A stretch of 14,988 nucleotides of DNA from Candidatus Jidaibacter sp. (GTDB lineage: Bacteria > Pseudomonadota > Alphaproteobacteria > Rickettsiales > Midichloriaceae), in NCBI GenBank assembly GCA_021298045.1, contig JAJTHY010000010.1:1-14988 (forward strand), read 5' to 3'. How positions within the stretch are numbered: position 1 is the first letter of the stretch; every line of letters starts with the position of its first letter. The position numbers and the translations under genes are program-made. The notes beneath the pieces are model-generated. The model had not been told where the DNA came from and made no database searches. It saw nothing but the letters and a program-made list of their open reading frames with translations. This document shows positions 1 to 6,859 of the stretch, piece after piece.

Positions 1-792
1 CTTAACCTGCCCAACTTCTTTCTGAGCTTTCTGAGCTGTTTCTTTAGCTTCTACTGCTTGTGCCTTAGCTGCTTCAAGCTGCTGATTAATCTGCTCCATT
101 GCTTTTTTAGCTTTTTCTTCAGCTTCTTTAACCTTTACCTCGCCTTCTGCCTTAGCTTCTTCAAGCCGCTTATTAAGCTGCTCTAGCTCTGTCTGAAGTG
201 GTGCATTCTTATCTATCTCTTCTTGTAAGCTTTTTTCTGTTGCTTGCAATTTCTCTTCCATTTCTTGTTTTAGGCTTTTTACCATCTCTGTAGACTTGCG
301 CTTGCTTGGGGTGGTACTGATGTTACTCACTGTAATTGCCAAATTTACTATCAGACTTTCAGCAGTTCCTATTAGCTGAGAAATTTTGAAATTTTCTTTT
401 TCTTGCGATGCTATTCCTTTTAAAAATTGAATGTATTGTGATTGCTTCCAGTCGTCTTTATCTTTGACCAACTTGGCCGTAGCTTGCAAATCTTCCAAGC
501 TTACGTTTACTATCCCTTGAATTACATCAGATATAATCATGTTGTTTACAGGTTTTGACTCTGAATTAACACAAAAATCTGAAACAACGGCACGTGCTAA
601 ATCTATATCTTTTTTAGTTGCCCCTTGCTTTCCACTTCTAGATTCAACACGCTGAGACTTCTTATTATCACTCTTCTCAGCTTTGTAATATATATACCCA
701 ATGGTTGCTTCCATAAGGGTTTGCAGGTCCTCTTCTACGGATGAGGCGTTAGTAATTCTATGCGCATATGGATTTTGAGGTTGTCCTTTCAT
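1..792 (-). CDS. Unrecognised coiled-coil protein, 5' part only (C-terminus outside window)
   Basis: An uninterrupted minus-strand reading frame of 264 codons starts at the ATG at 792-790 and stays open to the left edge, so the gene is partial. A weak ribosome site (GGGA-like, about 7 bases before the ATG) precedes it. Residues 1 to about 160 are a mixed region with a charged early stretch rich in K, S and E and no signal peptide. From about residue 165 to the edge the sequence becomes Glu/Lys/Ala/Gln-rich with heptad character, including the near-repeats QLNKRLEEAKAE and QINQQLEAAKAQ, as in a long coiled coil. No catalytic motif or known family was recognised. A scaffold, a surface or secreted effector-like protein, or a structural protein are all possible, and nothing in the sequence decides between them. 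The unbroken frame and codon use like that of the neighbours make it very likely a real gene. Confidence 0.8.
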   Translation of the reverse strand, partial: MKGQPQNPYAHRITNASSVEEDLQTLMEATIGYIYYKAEKSDNKKSQRVESRSGKQGATKKDIDLARAVVSDFCVNSESKPVNNMIISDVIQGIVNVSLEDLQATAKLVKDKDDWKQSQYIQFLKGIASQEKENFKISQLIGTAESLIVNLAITVSNISTTPSKRKSTEMVKSLKQEMEEKLQATEKSLQEEIDKNAPLQTELEQLNKRLEEAKAEGEVKVKEAEEKAKKAMEQINQQLEAAKAQAVEAKETAQKAQKEVGQVK

Positions 793-824
793 AGCAGCTT
801 CCCGATTATTATTTTGATATATAT

Positions 825-853
825 AGTATATATTACCACATTATTCTTAATAA
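825..853 (-). promoter_or_regulatory. Possible promoter of the coiled-coil gene
   Basis: On the minus strand TTATTA (853-848) and TATACT (830-825) are 17 bases apart, about 33 bases before the start codon. The -10 is good and the -35 is poor. A second perfect TATAAT lies at 874-869 without a good -35. The region is very AT-rich, so chance matches are likely. Confidence 0.25.
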
Positions 854-949
854 GTAAATAAAAATAGCATTATAGTGCACCTATTTTAACAATGGGAGGG
901 TAGTTTTGCAGATTTTTGTAAAATTTTCAATAACACTTTTAGATAAGTC

Positions 950-1900
950 TTAATGTTTCTCAATCAAAACAAACTTCATATTGTTGCCTGGTAGAGTGTG
1001 AATCAACTCCACTTTAAATCCGTAGCGCATCGCCAAATTATTTATTTCAGTAGCATGAAACTTGTGGGACTTGGCAACTCCGTACCTAGCTCCCTCTTCA
1101 ATATTAATTTCATAACCATCAAGCGCAAAGCTCTGCTTGTGTGTAGCCATTAAATTCATTTCTATAGATTTTTCCCCTCTATTCCAATTAACTTGCAAGG
1201 TGAAAAGTTCCGGGTTAAGGCTAGAGATATCAAATTCATTCTTCAAATTTCGCATAACATTTTTGACCAACCCTTCCATATATGGATGACTATATGCGCT
1301 AAGTAGCATTTCTTTGTCTAGGCAGCTATCTACCGTAAACACCAATGCATCGCCTCTACGCATATTATTGCCTAAGTATCTGAAAAATGCCCTCAGTTCA
1401 GCATCCGATAGATTGCCTAAAGTACTACCTAAAATCGCAATAACACTTGGAGTTTTGCTCTGTAAAATTGGCAGGGATTTAAAAGCATCGCATACCGTAT
1501 ACCAAGCATAAATTCCATGCGCTTCCTTGGCCACAGTATCAGAGGCTTGCTCGGCATAGCTTGCCGTAAAGTCCACCGCAACATATTGCTTAGGCTTAAA
1601 TGCATCAACTAGCGGGATGGTTTTTGCTTTAATTGTTTCAGGGCATCCGGGCCCAATTTCAAACATTATGCAACCGCGATATTTATCAAAAGCAGGGGCT
1701 TCAGTTAATGACCCTAAAAGTTTTACATCATGCTGCTTTAAGTAATAATCTTTGAATTTTACTACTTCTCCATAATGATCAACTTCACTATGGGAATTAT
1801 ATAAGTATTTTGTCATATGAAAATTTCTGATCTGATACAGGAAATCCAGATAATCCTCTAAAGAATTCTGCCGCAACAATTCTTGAGCTTTTAGATTCAT
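950..1900 (-). CDS. EgtD-family SAM-dependent amino-acid N-alpha-methyltransferase
   Basis: This is a 316-residue enzyme of the EgtD / Methyltransf_33 family, whose founder trimethylates the alpha-amino group of histidine in ergothioneine synthesis, in the cytoplasm. Visible marks are a SAM-binding loop EIGPG (about residues 81-85), an acidic strand end in YVAVDFTASY (about 106-115), the family block LGSTLGN (about 157-163) and the C-terminal IEMNLMA (about 246-252). Length matches the family (about 320). The start chosen is the ATG at 1900. Its ATGA overlaps the TGA of the upstream regulator gene, and GGGAGAA sits 4-5 bases before it. A TTG 12 bases upstream is less likely because it would leave that ribosome site inside the gene. 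By hand alignment from memory, the glutamate that contacts the histidine side chain in mycobacterial EgtD (in TEVSCKF) is alanine here (VAKSHKF), so histidine may not be the substrate. No other ergothioneine gene (egtB, egtC, egtE) is in view. Family placement is firm; the substrate is not. Confidence 0.85.
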   Translation of the reverse strand: MNLKAQELLRQNSLEDYLDFLYQIRNFHMTKYLYNSHSEVDHYGEVVKFKDYYLKQHDVKLLGSLTEAPAFDKYRGCIMFEIGPGCPETIKAKTIPLVDAFKPKQYVAVDFTASYAEQASDTVAKEAHGIYAWYTVCDAFKSLPILQSKTPSVIAILGSTLGNLSDAELRAFFRYLGNNMRRGDALVFTVDSCLDKEMLLSAYSHPYMEGLVKNVMRNLKNEFDISSLNPELFTLQVNWNRGEKSIEMNLMATHKQSFALDGYEINIEEGARYGVAKSHKFHATEINNLAMRYGFKVELIHTLPGNNMKFVLIEKH

Positions 1901-2523
1901 AATTTCTCCCAAATCAATTCAAACTGTAGGGCATGCGCTTTTGCTAAATCTTTATTGAATATGCATATCACCTTAAGCTCGGGCTCCCATAATATATGGG
2001 CTATCATATCTCCATGAATGTATGTAGGTATTGAAGTGAAAAAAGCGCTTTGCATAACTTTGTATGATACATATGGAAGCTTGGTATTTTTTATCCCATC
2101 TGAAATAATGGCTTTAACAACAATAGCATCCAATTTCTTGACTCGTTCAATATGATTATTTGTGAATTTCTCATCTAAATGCGCAGCGAATTGATCTTCA
2201 TCAACGCCACTGATTCTTACAATCCCTCCGTTTACTTTGAGCACTTCATACAGCTCATCATAAAATGCTTTAAACCCTTCTTTGCCTTCATAAACTTTGA
2301 AGTCAGCTTCCGCAAGGCTTACCCCTGTATTACCTATAAAATGCACCCCACCATCCGTTAGAGCTTTAAAGATAAGCTCGGCGCTAGAATCACTCATATT
2401 AGAAGTTTTATTTTCTATGCTCAATATAGTAGCGGAAGCAAGGCCTGTAGCTTCAGCAAGTTGTTTTTGCGTCCACCCTAAGAGGGCTCGGCCTGCACGT
2501 ATTTGCATTGGTGTGATGTTCAT
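1897..2523 (-). CDS. XRE-type regulator with probable ligand-sensing C-terminal domain
   Basis: This 208-residue DNA-binding protein has an N-terminal XRE/Cro helix-turn-helix (about residues 5-60; GRALLGWTQKQLAEATGLAS carries the two helices). A hydrophilic linker follows, then a domain at about 76-208. Its ending, roughly PTYIHGDMIAHILWEPELKV then FNKDLAKAHALQFELIWEKL, resembles the C-terminal effector domain of TrmB-like regulators, where a phrase like GDKVAIILW comes before a final FELLWK. That resemblance is from memory and is inference. The TGA stop overlaps the ATG of the methyltransferase gene by ATGA, so the two genes are translationally coupled and probably share one promoter. The simplest reading is a small-molecule-responsive regulator controlling its own operon. 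The ATG start has no strong ribosome site (the sequence before it is TAAAAATT). The ligand is unknown. Confidence 0.85.
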   Translation of the reverse strand: MNITPMQIRAGRALLGWTQKQLAEATGLASATILSIENKTSNMSDSSAELIFKALTDGGVHFIGNTGVSLAEADFKVYEGKEGFKAFYDELYEVLKVNGGIVRISGVDEDQFAAHLDEKFTNNHIERVKKLDAIVVKAIISDGIKNTKLPYVSYKVMQSAFFTSIPTYIHGDMIAHILWEPELKVICIFNKDLAKAHALQFELIWEKL

Positions 2524-2611
2524 AATTTTTACTGGGCTGCATAATTATCATACAAACCTAGCATTTACTACAGAAAATTTCTAACAAAAAGTAAGGTTAT
2601 AATTAATATTT

Positions 2612-2623
2612 AGTTATATAACT
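2612..2623. promoter_or_regulatory. Perfect 12-base palindrome, possible operator
   Basis: AGTTATATAACT is an exact palindrome in the 214-base region between the divergent XRE gene and the 2738-3448 gene. XRE dimers usually bind such sites, so it could be the operator of the adjacent regulator. Palindromes of A/T are common in AT-rich DNA, so support is weak. Confidence 0.25.
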
Positions 2624-2682
2624 GACTTAATTTGTATTTTTGATGCGAAATTTTTTATATGAACATACGGCAAGCGTTGAGA

Positions 2683-2711
2683 TTGCAATATGGTAAGCAC
2701 ACCTATATACT
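2683..2711 (+). promoter_or_regulatory. Sigma-70 promoter of the 236-residue protein gene
   Basis: TTGCAA (2683-2688) and TATACT (2706-2711) are exactly 17 bases apart. Transcription would start near 2718, giving a leader of about 20 bases with a good ribosome site (AGAGGG, 2728-2733) before the ATG at 2738. Confidence 0.5.
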
Positions 2712-2737
2712 AAAATGCAGAATCTAGAGAGGGTTAC

Positions 2738-3448
2738 ATGGCTTCCAATTGGGAAAGCGCGGTTCAAAGCGTTAATGAACTTATTGCCGAAAACGGTGAG
2801 TTTTTGAATACCATATATAAAATAGCTGCAAGTAATGAAGCGCTTAGCAACCAAGCAGTTTTTGAACAAGCTTTAAGCCAAACTGCTGAAGCAGCCAGTA
2901 AATATGATAGCAACACAATTGATCTAAAGTTTTTGCGATCTACCGCCAAAGATATTCACAAACATTTTGCTGCAGAGGACTTAAGCATATTTGTTGAAGA
3001 ACGTGAGGAGTTGGTAGAAGCTTATGCGCAGGAGCGCTCAGCCATGCGCTCGCTTACTCGCACCTTTGGAGACATAGCACGTAAAGGCCCCGCAAATGAA
3101 ACAGAAGAAATTCTTCTGGTTTCGGCAATAGCCTTTTTAGAGCCGCATGAATTTCAAAATGCTATCACCACTTCTTTAAGCCCAGGCAAAGTTGCGGACA
3201 TGATTGATGCCAGCAAGGTCAAACAATTCACCGACATCATAATGCAAAAAGCTGGAATTGAAAGGGTAGAGCAAGCTCAAGCAGAGCAGGATGCCCCAAT
3301 GCCTAACATATTGGGCGAGAAGATGGGAGTAATAGACTCCATCCAACACAGCTTTGAATCCACACCTGTAATGGAAAATGCGAGCCTAGATGAAGTTAAG
3401 GCTCCGAAAACTCCGCCTGTGGGTGCAGCAAAAGGAAGGCAGAAGTAG
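2738..3448 (+). CDS. Hypothetical helical cytoplasmic protein, 236 residues
   Basis: I do not recognise this protein. It starts at an ATG with AGAGGG 4 bases upstream and a well-spaced promoter just before, which supports a real, independently transcribed gene. No signal peptide or membrane segment is visible. Residues 1 to about 180 look almost wholly alpha-helical and rich in Ala, Glu, Gln and Ser. The tail from about residue 180 is likely disordered, with Pro, Lys and Gly near the end (KAPKTPPVGAAKGRQK). The segment at about 120-150 (ETEEILLVSAIAFLEPHEFQ) is the most hydrophobic part and may form a packed helical core. There is no catalytic motif, Cys cluster or nucleotide-binding loop. 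It is divergent from the XRE-methyltransferase operon and convergent with phaC (6-base gap), so context gives no firm clue. A PHA-granule (phasin-like) protein is conceivable because it is helical, small and next to phaC, but no phasin signature was recognised. Confidence 0.8.
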   Translation: MASNWESAVQSVNELIAENGEFLNTIYKIAASNEALSNQAVFEQALSQTAEAASKYDSNTIDLKFLRSTAKDIHKHFAAEDLSIFVEEREELVEAYAQERSAMRSLTRTFGDIARKGPANETEEILLVSAIAFLEPHEFQNAITTSLSPGKVADMIDASKVKQFTDIIMQKAGIERVEQAQAEQDAPMPNILGEKMGVIDSIQHSFESTPVMENASLDEVKAPKTPPVGAAKGRQK

Positions 3449-3456
3449 GCCTTTTT
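3436..3456 (+). terminator. Weak hairpin plus T-run between convergent genes
   Basis: AAGGC (3436-3440) pairs with GCCTT (3449-3453) across an 8-base loop containing the stop codon, followed by a short run of T. The stem is only 5 bp, so this is a tentative terminator for the 2738-3448 gene. Confidence 0.3.
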
Positions 3457-5113
3457 ATAATCTCACCTTTACATAAGAACCTGGGGCATTCTCTATAGCA
3501 TCTTTGGTGCTGATTTTTCTAGCAGGGACCTTTTCCCCAGAAAGTGGAGCGCACCATTTATCCCAGTCTAACCACCAAGATCCTGGATTATCTTTAGCCC
3601 CTTTCATCCAATCACTAGCTTTTTTAGCTAGTTTATCATTGGTTAAGTAATTGTATTTTTGGGCATCTGGATGATTCACAATACCAGCTACGTGCCCAGA
3701 ACCGCTCAGCACAAAACGCAGAGGGCCAGTATAAACTTGTGTCGCAGTATAAGCAGATTCCCAAGGAACAATATGATCCTGACTGGTAGCTAGAATATAA
3801 GTTGGGAGATCATTTTTCCTTACATCTATTGCAACGCTACCAAACTTGATTCCCCCTGGCTTAACCAGTAGGTTTTTGTGGTACATGCTACGCAAATAAA
3901 AGGAGTGCATTTTGGCTGGCAGCCTTGTAGAATCTGAGTTCCAATACAATATATCAAATGGAAACAATTCTTTGCCCAGTAGATAATTGTTTACAAAAAA
4001 CGACCAGATCATGTCATTAGCCCTTATTATGCTAAAGGTCTGCGCCATGTCCTTACCATCAAGATACCCCTTTTTGCTCATGCGCTCTTCAAGCTGCTGA
4101 ATTTGCTCTTCATCAATGAAAACTCCCAAGTCTCCAACTTCCGAGAAGTCTACTAGCGACGCCAAAAATGTTGCTGATTTTATGGGAAAATCTTTGGTGG
4201 ATTTAGCCTTTAGGTATGCGATGGTGCTAGAAAGTAAAGTGCCTCCCAAGCAGTAACCTACCATATGCACAGACTCGGCTTTAGCAAATTTTTTAACACA
4301 CTCAATAGCAGCTAGCGGCCCTTCTTTCATATAGTCAAAAAAGCCCTTGTCGGCCATTGTTTCATTGGGGTTTACCCATGAGATCATGTAAACTGTGTAG
4401 CCCTGATCCACCAGCCATTTGACGTATGAATTTTTCTTTTGCAAATCCAATATATAATACTTATTAATCCAAGCAGGCATTACAACCACTGGAGTTTGGT
4501 AGACTTTATCAGTCGATGGTTCATATTGAATTAGTTGCATTAACTCATTTTGATAAACGACTTTACCTGGTGTTACTGCCAGGTTCCTACCAATTTCAAA
4601 AGCATTTTCATCTGCGGTTGTTATTTTGAAAATATCAGGTGATTTCATCAGATCATTATACAAATGCTCGGCACCCTTCATCAAGCTCTCACCTCTGGTT
4701 GCAATGGCCTCCTTTATCACTGCTGGGTTAGTGCCCGGGAAGTTTGTGGGAGACATTGAGTCTATAAGCAATCTTGTGTAGAAATTAACTTTTTGCGCCT
4801 CTTTAGGCTGCAGATTATGTAGCTGTTCGGAAACTGCCATCAACCACTTAGAATTCAAACTATAAGATTGACGAATAAAATCGAACAAAGGATTTGCGTC
4901 CCACTCAGGGTCCTGAAACCTTTTGTCCTTAGGGTCAGGAGCAAACAGTGGCGCCACCTCTTCTCCCATCGATCTATGGGCTATATTAGCCCACATGTCC
5001 ACGTAGTTTTTGGCTAGATCTATATTAGATTCCACAACCTTTTTGGGATCGGAGTAAAATTCCTCAAAAGCTTTTTTGAATGTATGCGCTATATTTAAAG
5101 GGTCTATATACAC
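3455..5113 (-). CDS. phaC: Poly(3-hydroxyalkanoate) synthase, class I-like
   Basis: PhaC polymerises (R)-3-hydroxyacyl-CoA, typically 3-hydroxybutyryl-CoA, into storage polyester at the surface of PHA granules. The 552-residue protein has the PhaC N-terminal region (about 60-230) and an alpha/beta-hydrolase fold. The lipase-like box GYCLGG carries the catalytic Cys at about residue 288. The general-base pair is Asp in SQDHIVPW (about 446) and His in SGSGHVAGIVNHP (about 474). The PhaC-typical C-terminal WWLDWDKW lies at about 513-520. It is slightly shorter than the roughly 590 residues usual for class I, and no PhaE or PhaR subunit gene is nearby. The start is a GTG with AGAGGA 7 bases upstream; an upstream ATG is closed by a stop after three codons. 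A consensus TTGACA promoter lies in the 115-base gap shared with the divergent atp operon. No phaA or phaB is in view, so monomer supply must come from elsewhere. Confidence 0.95.
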   Translation of the reverse strand: MYIDPLNIAHTFKKAFEEFYSDPKKVVESNIDLAKNYVDMWANIAHRSMGEEVAPLFAPDPKDKRFQDPEWDANPLFDFIRQSYSLNSKWLMAVSEQLHNLQPKEAQKVNFYTRLLIDSMSPTNFPGTNPAVIKEAIATRGESLMKGAEHLYNDLMKSPDIFKITTADENAFEIGRNLAVTPGKVVYQNELMQLIQYEPSTDKVYQTPVVVMPAWINKYYILDLQKKNSYVKWLVDQGYTVYMISWVNPNETMADKGFFDYMKEGPLAAIECVKKFAKAESVHMVGYCLGGTLLSSTIAYLKAKSTKDFPIKSATFLASLVDFSEVGDLGVFIDEEQIQQLEERMSKKGYLDGKDMAQTFSIIRANDMIWSFFVNNYLLGKELFPFDILYWNSDSTRLPAKMHSFYLRSMYHKNLLVKPGGIKFGSVAIDVRKNDLPTYILATSQDHIVPWESAYTATQVYTGPLRFVLSGSGHVAGIVNHPDAQKYNYLTNDKLAKKASDWMKGAKDNPGSWWLDWDKWCAPLSGEKVPARKISTKDAIENAPGSYVKVRL

Positions 5114-5152
5114 TGTCTTATCCTCTTCTCATTGGGGCTGCAATAACGGGAA

Positions 5153-5179
5153 TTGCAATTAATAACTCTATACTATAAA
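5153..5179 (+). promoter_or_regulatory. Possible promoter of the atpI-atpB-atpE operon
   Basis: TTGCAA (5153-5158) and TATAAA (5174-5179) are separated by 15 bases, shorter than ideal. It lies about 50 bases before atpI and partly overlaps the divergent phaC promoter. Tentative. Confidence 0.25.
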
Positions 5180-5206
5180 GTAGCTTATCATGAGCCTTGA
5201 TGTCAA
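5177..5206 (-). promoter_or_regulatory. Sigma-70 promoter of phaC
   Basis: On the minus strand a perfect TTGACA (5206-5201) is followed after 18 bases by TACTTT (5182-5177), giving a leader of about 55 bases before the GTG. The -35 sits inside a short inverted repeat CTTGA-TG-TCAAG (5196-5207), a possible protein-binding site. Confidence 0.45.
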
Positions 5207-5228
5207 GTAACCCGATTCAACAAATGAT

Positions 5229-5531
5229 ATGAATATCAAAAAGAAACGCAATCTCGAAGAGCTGCAAAGCAACGTAGCCGCATTCAGCAAAAGACTTTCG
5301 GATAAAAGAAGCGGTGCTGCAAATAGCTTCACAAAGCTCACTCCATTTAAAGTTTTAATTGATCTAATTTCAGGGATTGCAGTCGGCGGATTTTTAGGAT
5401 ATATTCTTGACGCTTATTGGAATACTCTACCCACTATGCTGTTTATATGCACGGTGTTTGGCATGGTTGGTGGGGTTTACAATATTTATAAAGATTTAGA
5501 CGCAGAAGAAAAGAAAAAAGAGGCTAAGTAA
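5229..5531 (+). CDS. atpI: AtpI-like F0F1 ATP synthase accessory subunit
   Basis: This 100-residue inner-membrane protein is of the ATPase gene 1 / AtpI family, thought to help assemble the c-ring and, in some bacteria, to aid Mg2+ supply to the synthase. It has a basic N-terminal tail (MNIKKKR) and two membrane segments (about residues 41-61, GIAVGGFLGYILDAYW, and 67-88, TMLFICTVFGMVGGVYNIYK). A charged Glu/Lys C-terminus follows. The position as first gene directly before atpB is the classic place for atpI. The start codon has no clear ribosome site. An ATG 5 bases upstream is closed after two codons, so the ATG at 5229 is preferred. Its TAA overlaps the atpB ATG by one base (TAATG), indicating coupling. 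Confidence 0.9.
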   Translation: MNIKKKRNLEELQSNVAAFSKRLSDKRSGAANSFTKLTPFKVLIDLISGIAVGGFLGYILDAYWNTLPTMLFICTVFGMVGGVYNIYKDLDAEEKKKEAK

Positions 5532-6253
5532 TGCACAATCCAATGGAGCAGTTTGAGGTAACTAGAGTATTCCCAATAGAGTTATTTGGGTACGATATCT
5601 CTTTTACTAACGCTTCTATGATGATGGCAATAAATCTTTGCGCCATCTTCCTTTTATTATTTCTTACAGCGCGGAAAGTTTCAGTGATTCCTGGCAGAAC
5701 CCAGATGTTGGGCGAATGCATTTATGGGCTGATAGATGATATGATTCTTGGCACCGCTGGCCGCGATGCGAAAAGATATATGCCGTTTATTTTCAGTTTA
5801 TTCATATTTATTTTAACATGTAACCTTTTGGGCATGTTTCCTTTTAGCTTTACCGTTACTAGCCATATAATCGTTACGTTTGCCATGGCAATAGTGGTGT
5901 TTATCGGCGTTACAATTATTGGGTTTGCACGCCATGGTTTTCATTATCTTTCTTTATTTTTACCATCCGGCACGCCACTTGCTATGGCTCCGCTGATGAT
6001 CTTTACTGAGTTATTCGCTTACATGGTAAGGCCTGTTAGTTTATCTGTTCGTCTTGCCGCCAATATGACAGCTGGCCACATTGTAATGAAGGTTATAGCG
6101 TCTTTCGTAATCATGGCTGGTATAGTGGGGGTTTTGCCGTTTGCATTACTCTTTGCGCTCACCGGCTTTGAACTATTTGTAGCTGTATTGCAGGCTTATA
6201 TATTCACAATTCTTTCTTGTGTATATTTAACTGATGCGATTAAGTTACACTAA
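5531..6253 (+). CDS. atpB: F0F1 ATP synthase subunit a
   Basis: Subunit a forms the two proton half-channels of F0 in the inner membrane and faces the c-ring. The 240-residue protein has the expected series of hydrophobic helices (about 30-50, 85-105, 112-133, 150-168, 185-230). The essential arginine lies in SVRLAANMTAGH, about residue 174, corresponding to Arg210 of E. coli. The family pattern around QAYIFTIL (Gln at about 221) near the C-terminus is also present. Length is usual for alphaproteobacterial a subunits. The ATG overlaps the atpI stop by one base and has AGAGG about 8 bases upstream. It is followed after 26 bases by atpE. Confidence 0.97.
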   Translation: MHNPMEQFEVTRVFPIELFGYDISFTNASMMMAINLCAIFLLLFLTARKVSVIPGRTQMLGECIYGLIDDMILGTAGRDAKRYMPFIFSLFIFILTCNLLGMFPFSFTVTSHIIVTFAMAIVVFIGVTIIGFARHGFHYLSLFLPSGTPLAMAPLMIFTELFAYMVRPVSLSVRLAANMTAGHIVMKVIASFVIMAGIVGVLPFALLFALTGFELFVAVLQAYIFTILSCVYLTDAIKLH

Positions 6254-6279
6254 ACAAAATAAACACATAAGGAGTTAAA

Positions 6280-6504
6280 ATGGAAGTAGGTTTTAAATAT
6301 ATTGGTGCTGGATTGGCTGCGATTGGAATGCTTGGTGCAGCAATTGGTGTGGGAAATATTTTTGCAGCATTATTAAACGGTGTAGCTAGAAACCCAAGTG
6401 TGGAAAGCAAATTGATGAAAAGTGCGTTTATCGGGGCTGGCCTTTCAGAAGCTCTAGGACTATTTGCATTCTTGATCTCTCTACTTTTGTTGTTCGTTGT
6501 TTAA
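6280..6504 (+). CDS. atpE: F0F1 ATP synthase subunit c
   Basis: Subunit c is the proteolipid of the rotating ring. It is a 74-residue helical hairpin with a Gly-rich first helix (GAAIGVGNIFAALLNG) and the polar loop ARNPS (Arg at about 37) that touches the F1 stalk. The second helix carries the proton-binding Glu in GLSEALGLFAF (about residue 57). A strong ribosome site AAGGAG (6269-6274) lies 5 bases before the ATG, as expected for the subunit made in most copies. In relatives, b' and b (atpX, atpF) usually follow. Here a hairpin and a repeat element follow instead, and the next gene is htpG, so the rest of F0 must lie elsewhere. Confidence 0.97.
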   Translation: MEVGFKYIGAGLAAIGMLGAAIGVGNIFAALLNGVARNPSVESKLMKSAFIGAGLSEALGLFAFLISLLLLFVV

Positions 6505-6512
6505 TGAAAGCT

Positions 6513-6535
6513 CCCGCAGGTAATTCACTTGCGGG
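6513..6535 (+). terminator. Hairpin after atpE
   Basis: CCCGCAGGT (6513-6521) pairs with ACTTGCGGG (6527-6535) around the loop AATTC, giving a 9-bp GC-rich stem with one G-T pair, starting 8 bases after the atpE stop. There is no T-run after it. It may act as a terminator or, as seen downstream of atpE in other bacteria, as an mRNA-stabilising hairpin. Confidence 0.5.
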
Positions 6536-6576
6536 CTACCAGCATTAGTGTTTATCTGATTTTACCTCAATTATTT

Positions 6577-6797
6577 TAACGCGAATAATAGATAAGGCGC
6601 TGTCAAAAAATGTCTAAGCAGCTGAAATATACCGAGCGTCACCGCGAGGAGCATACTTGCGACGTGGCAGTCTAGAAAAGTAAGGAAAAGAGCTGAATTG
6701 CCGCAGTCGCTAAAGCTCCTTCCCGGGTGGCGCTGTTTATATGTTTTTGTTATATTACCCACTCTTGGTATAGATCCGTTATCCATTATTCGCGTTA
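6577..6797. mobile_element. Non-coding MITE-like element with 19-base terminal inverted repeats
   Basis: The ends are TAACGCGAATAATAGATAA (6577-6595) and its inverted copy TTATCCATTATTCGCGTTA (6779-6797), which match at 18 of 19 positions. TA at both outer ends would suit a TA target duplication of the IS630/mariner type, but TA could equally be part of the repeat. Inside is an imperfect palindrome (see separate entry). No convincing gene lies within: a 71-codon minus-strand frame crosses it, without a ribosome site or any recognisable domain. It fills most of the 419-base gene-free gap between atpE and htpG. The rest of the gap holds the atpE hairpin and the htpG promoter. The element ends 63 bases before the -35 of htpG. 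Confidence 0.6.
6634..6735. repeat. REP-like imperfect palindrome inside the element
   Basis: The left arm (6635-6675, with CGCGAGGAGC and GCGACGTGGCAGTC) is complementary over most of its length to the right arm (6695-6734, with TTGCCGCAGTCGC and AGCTCCTTCCCGGG). The word pattern GCGAGGAGC then GCGACGnGGCAnTC is that of dispersed palindromic repeats I know from Rickettsia and other bacteria. The transcribed form would fold into a long stem-loop. Confidence 0.5.
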
Positions 6798-6859
6798 GAC
6801 ACTTTTAGCTCTCACGAAAGATAAACGGAATTTTGTTTCATAAAATTACTTGCGAACAC

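Noticed and set aside
2524..2737. Clear promoter for the XRE-methyltransferase operon
   Set aside because: Good -10-like words (TATGAT, GATAAT) exist before the XRE gene, but no acceptable -35 lies at 16-18 bases from any of them.
6571..6786. 71-codon minus-strand frame across the MITE-like element
   Set aside because: It consists of the inverted repeats and palindrome, with no ribosome site and no recognisable domain.
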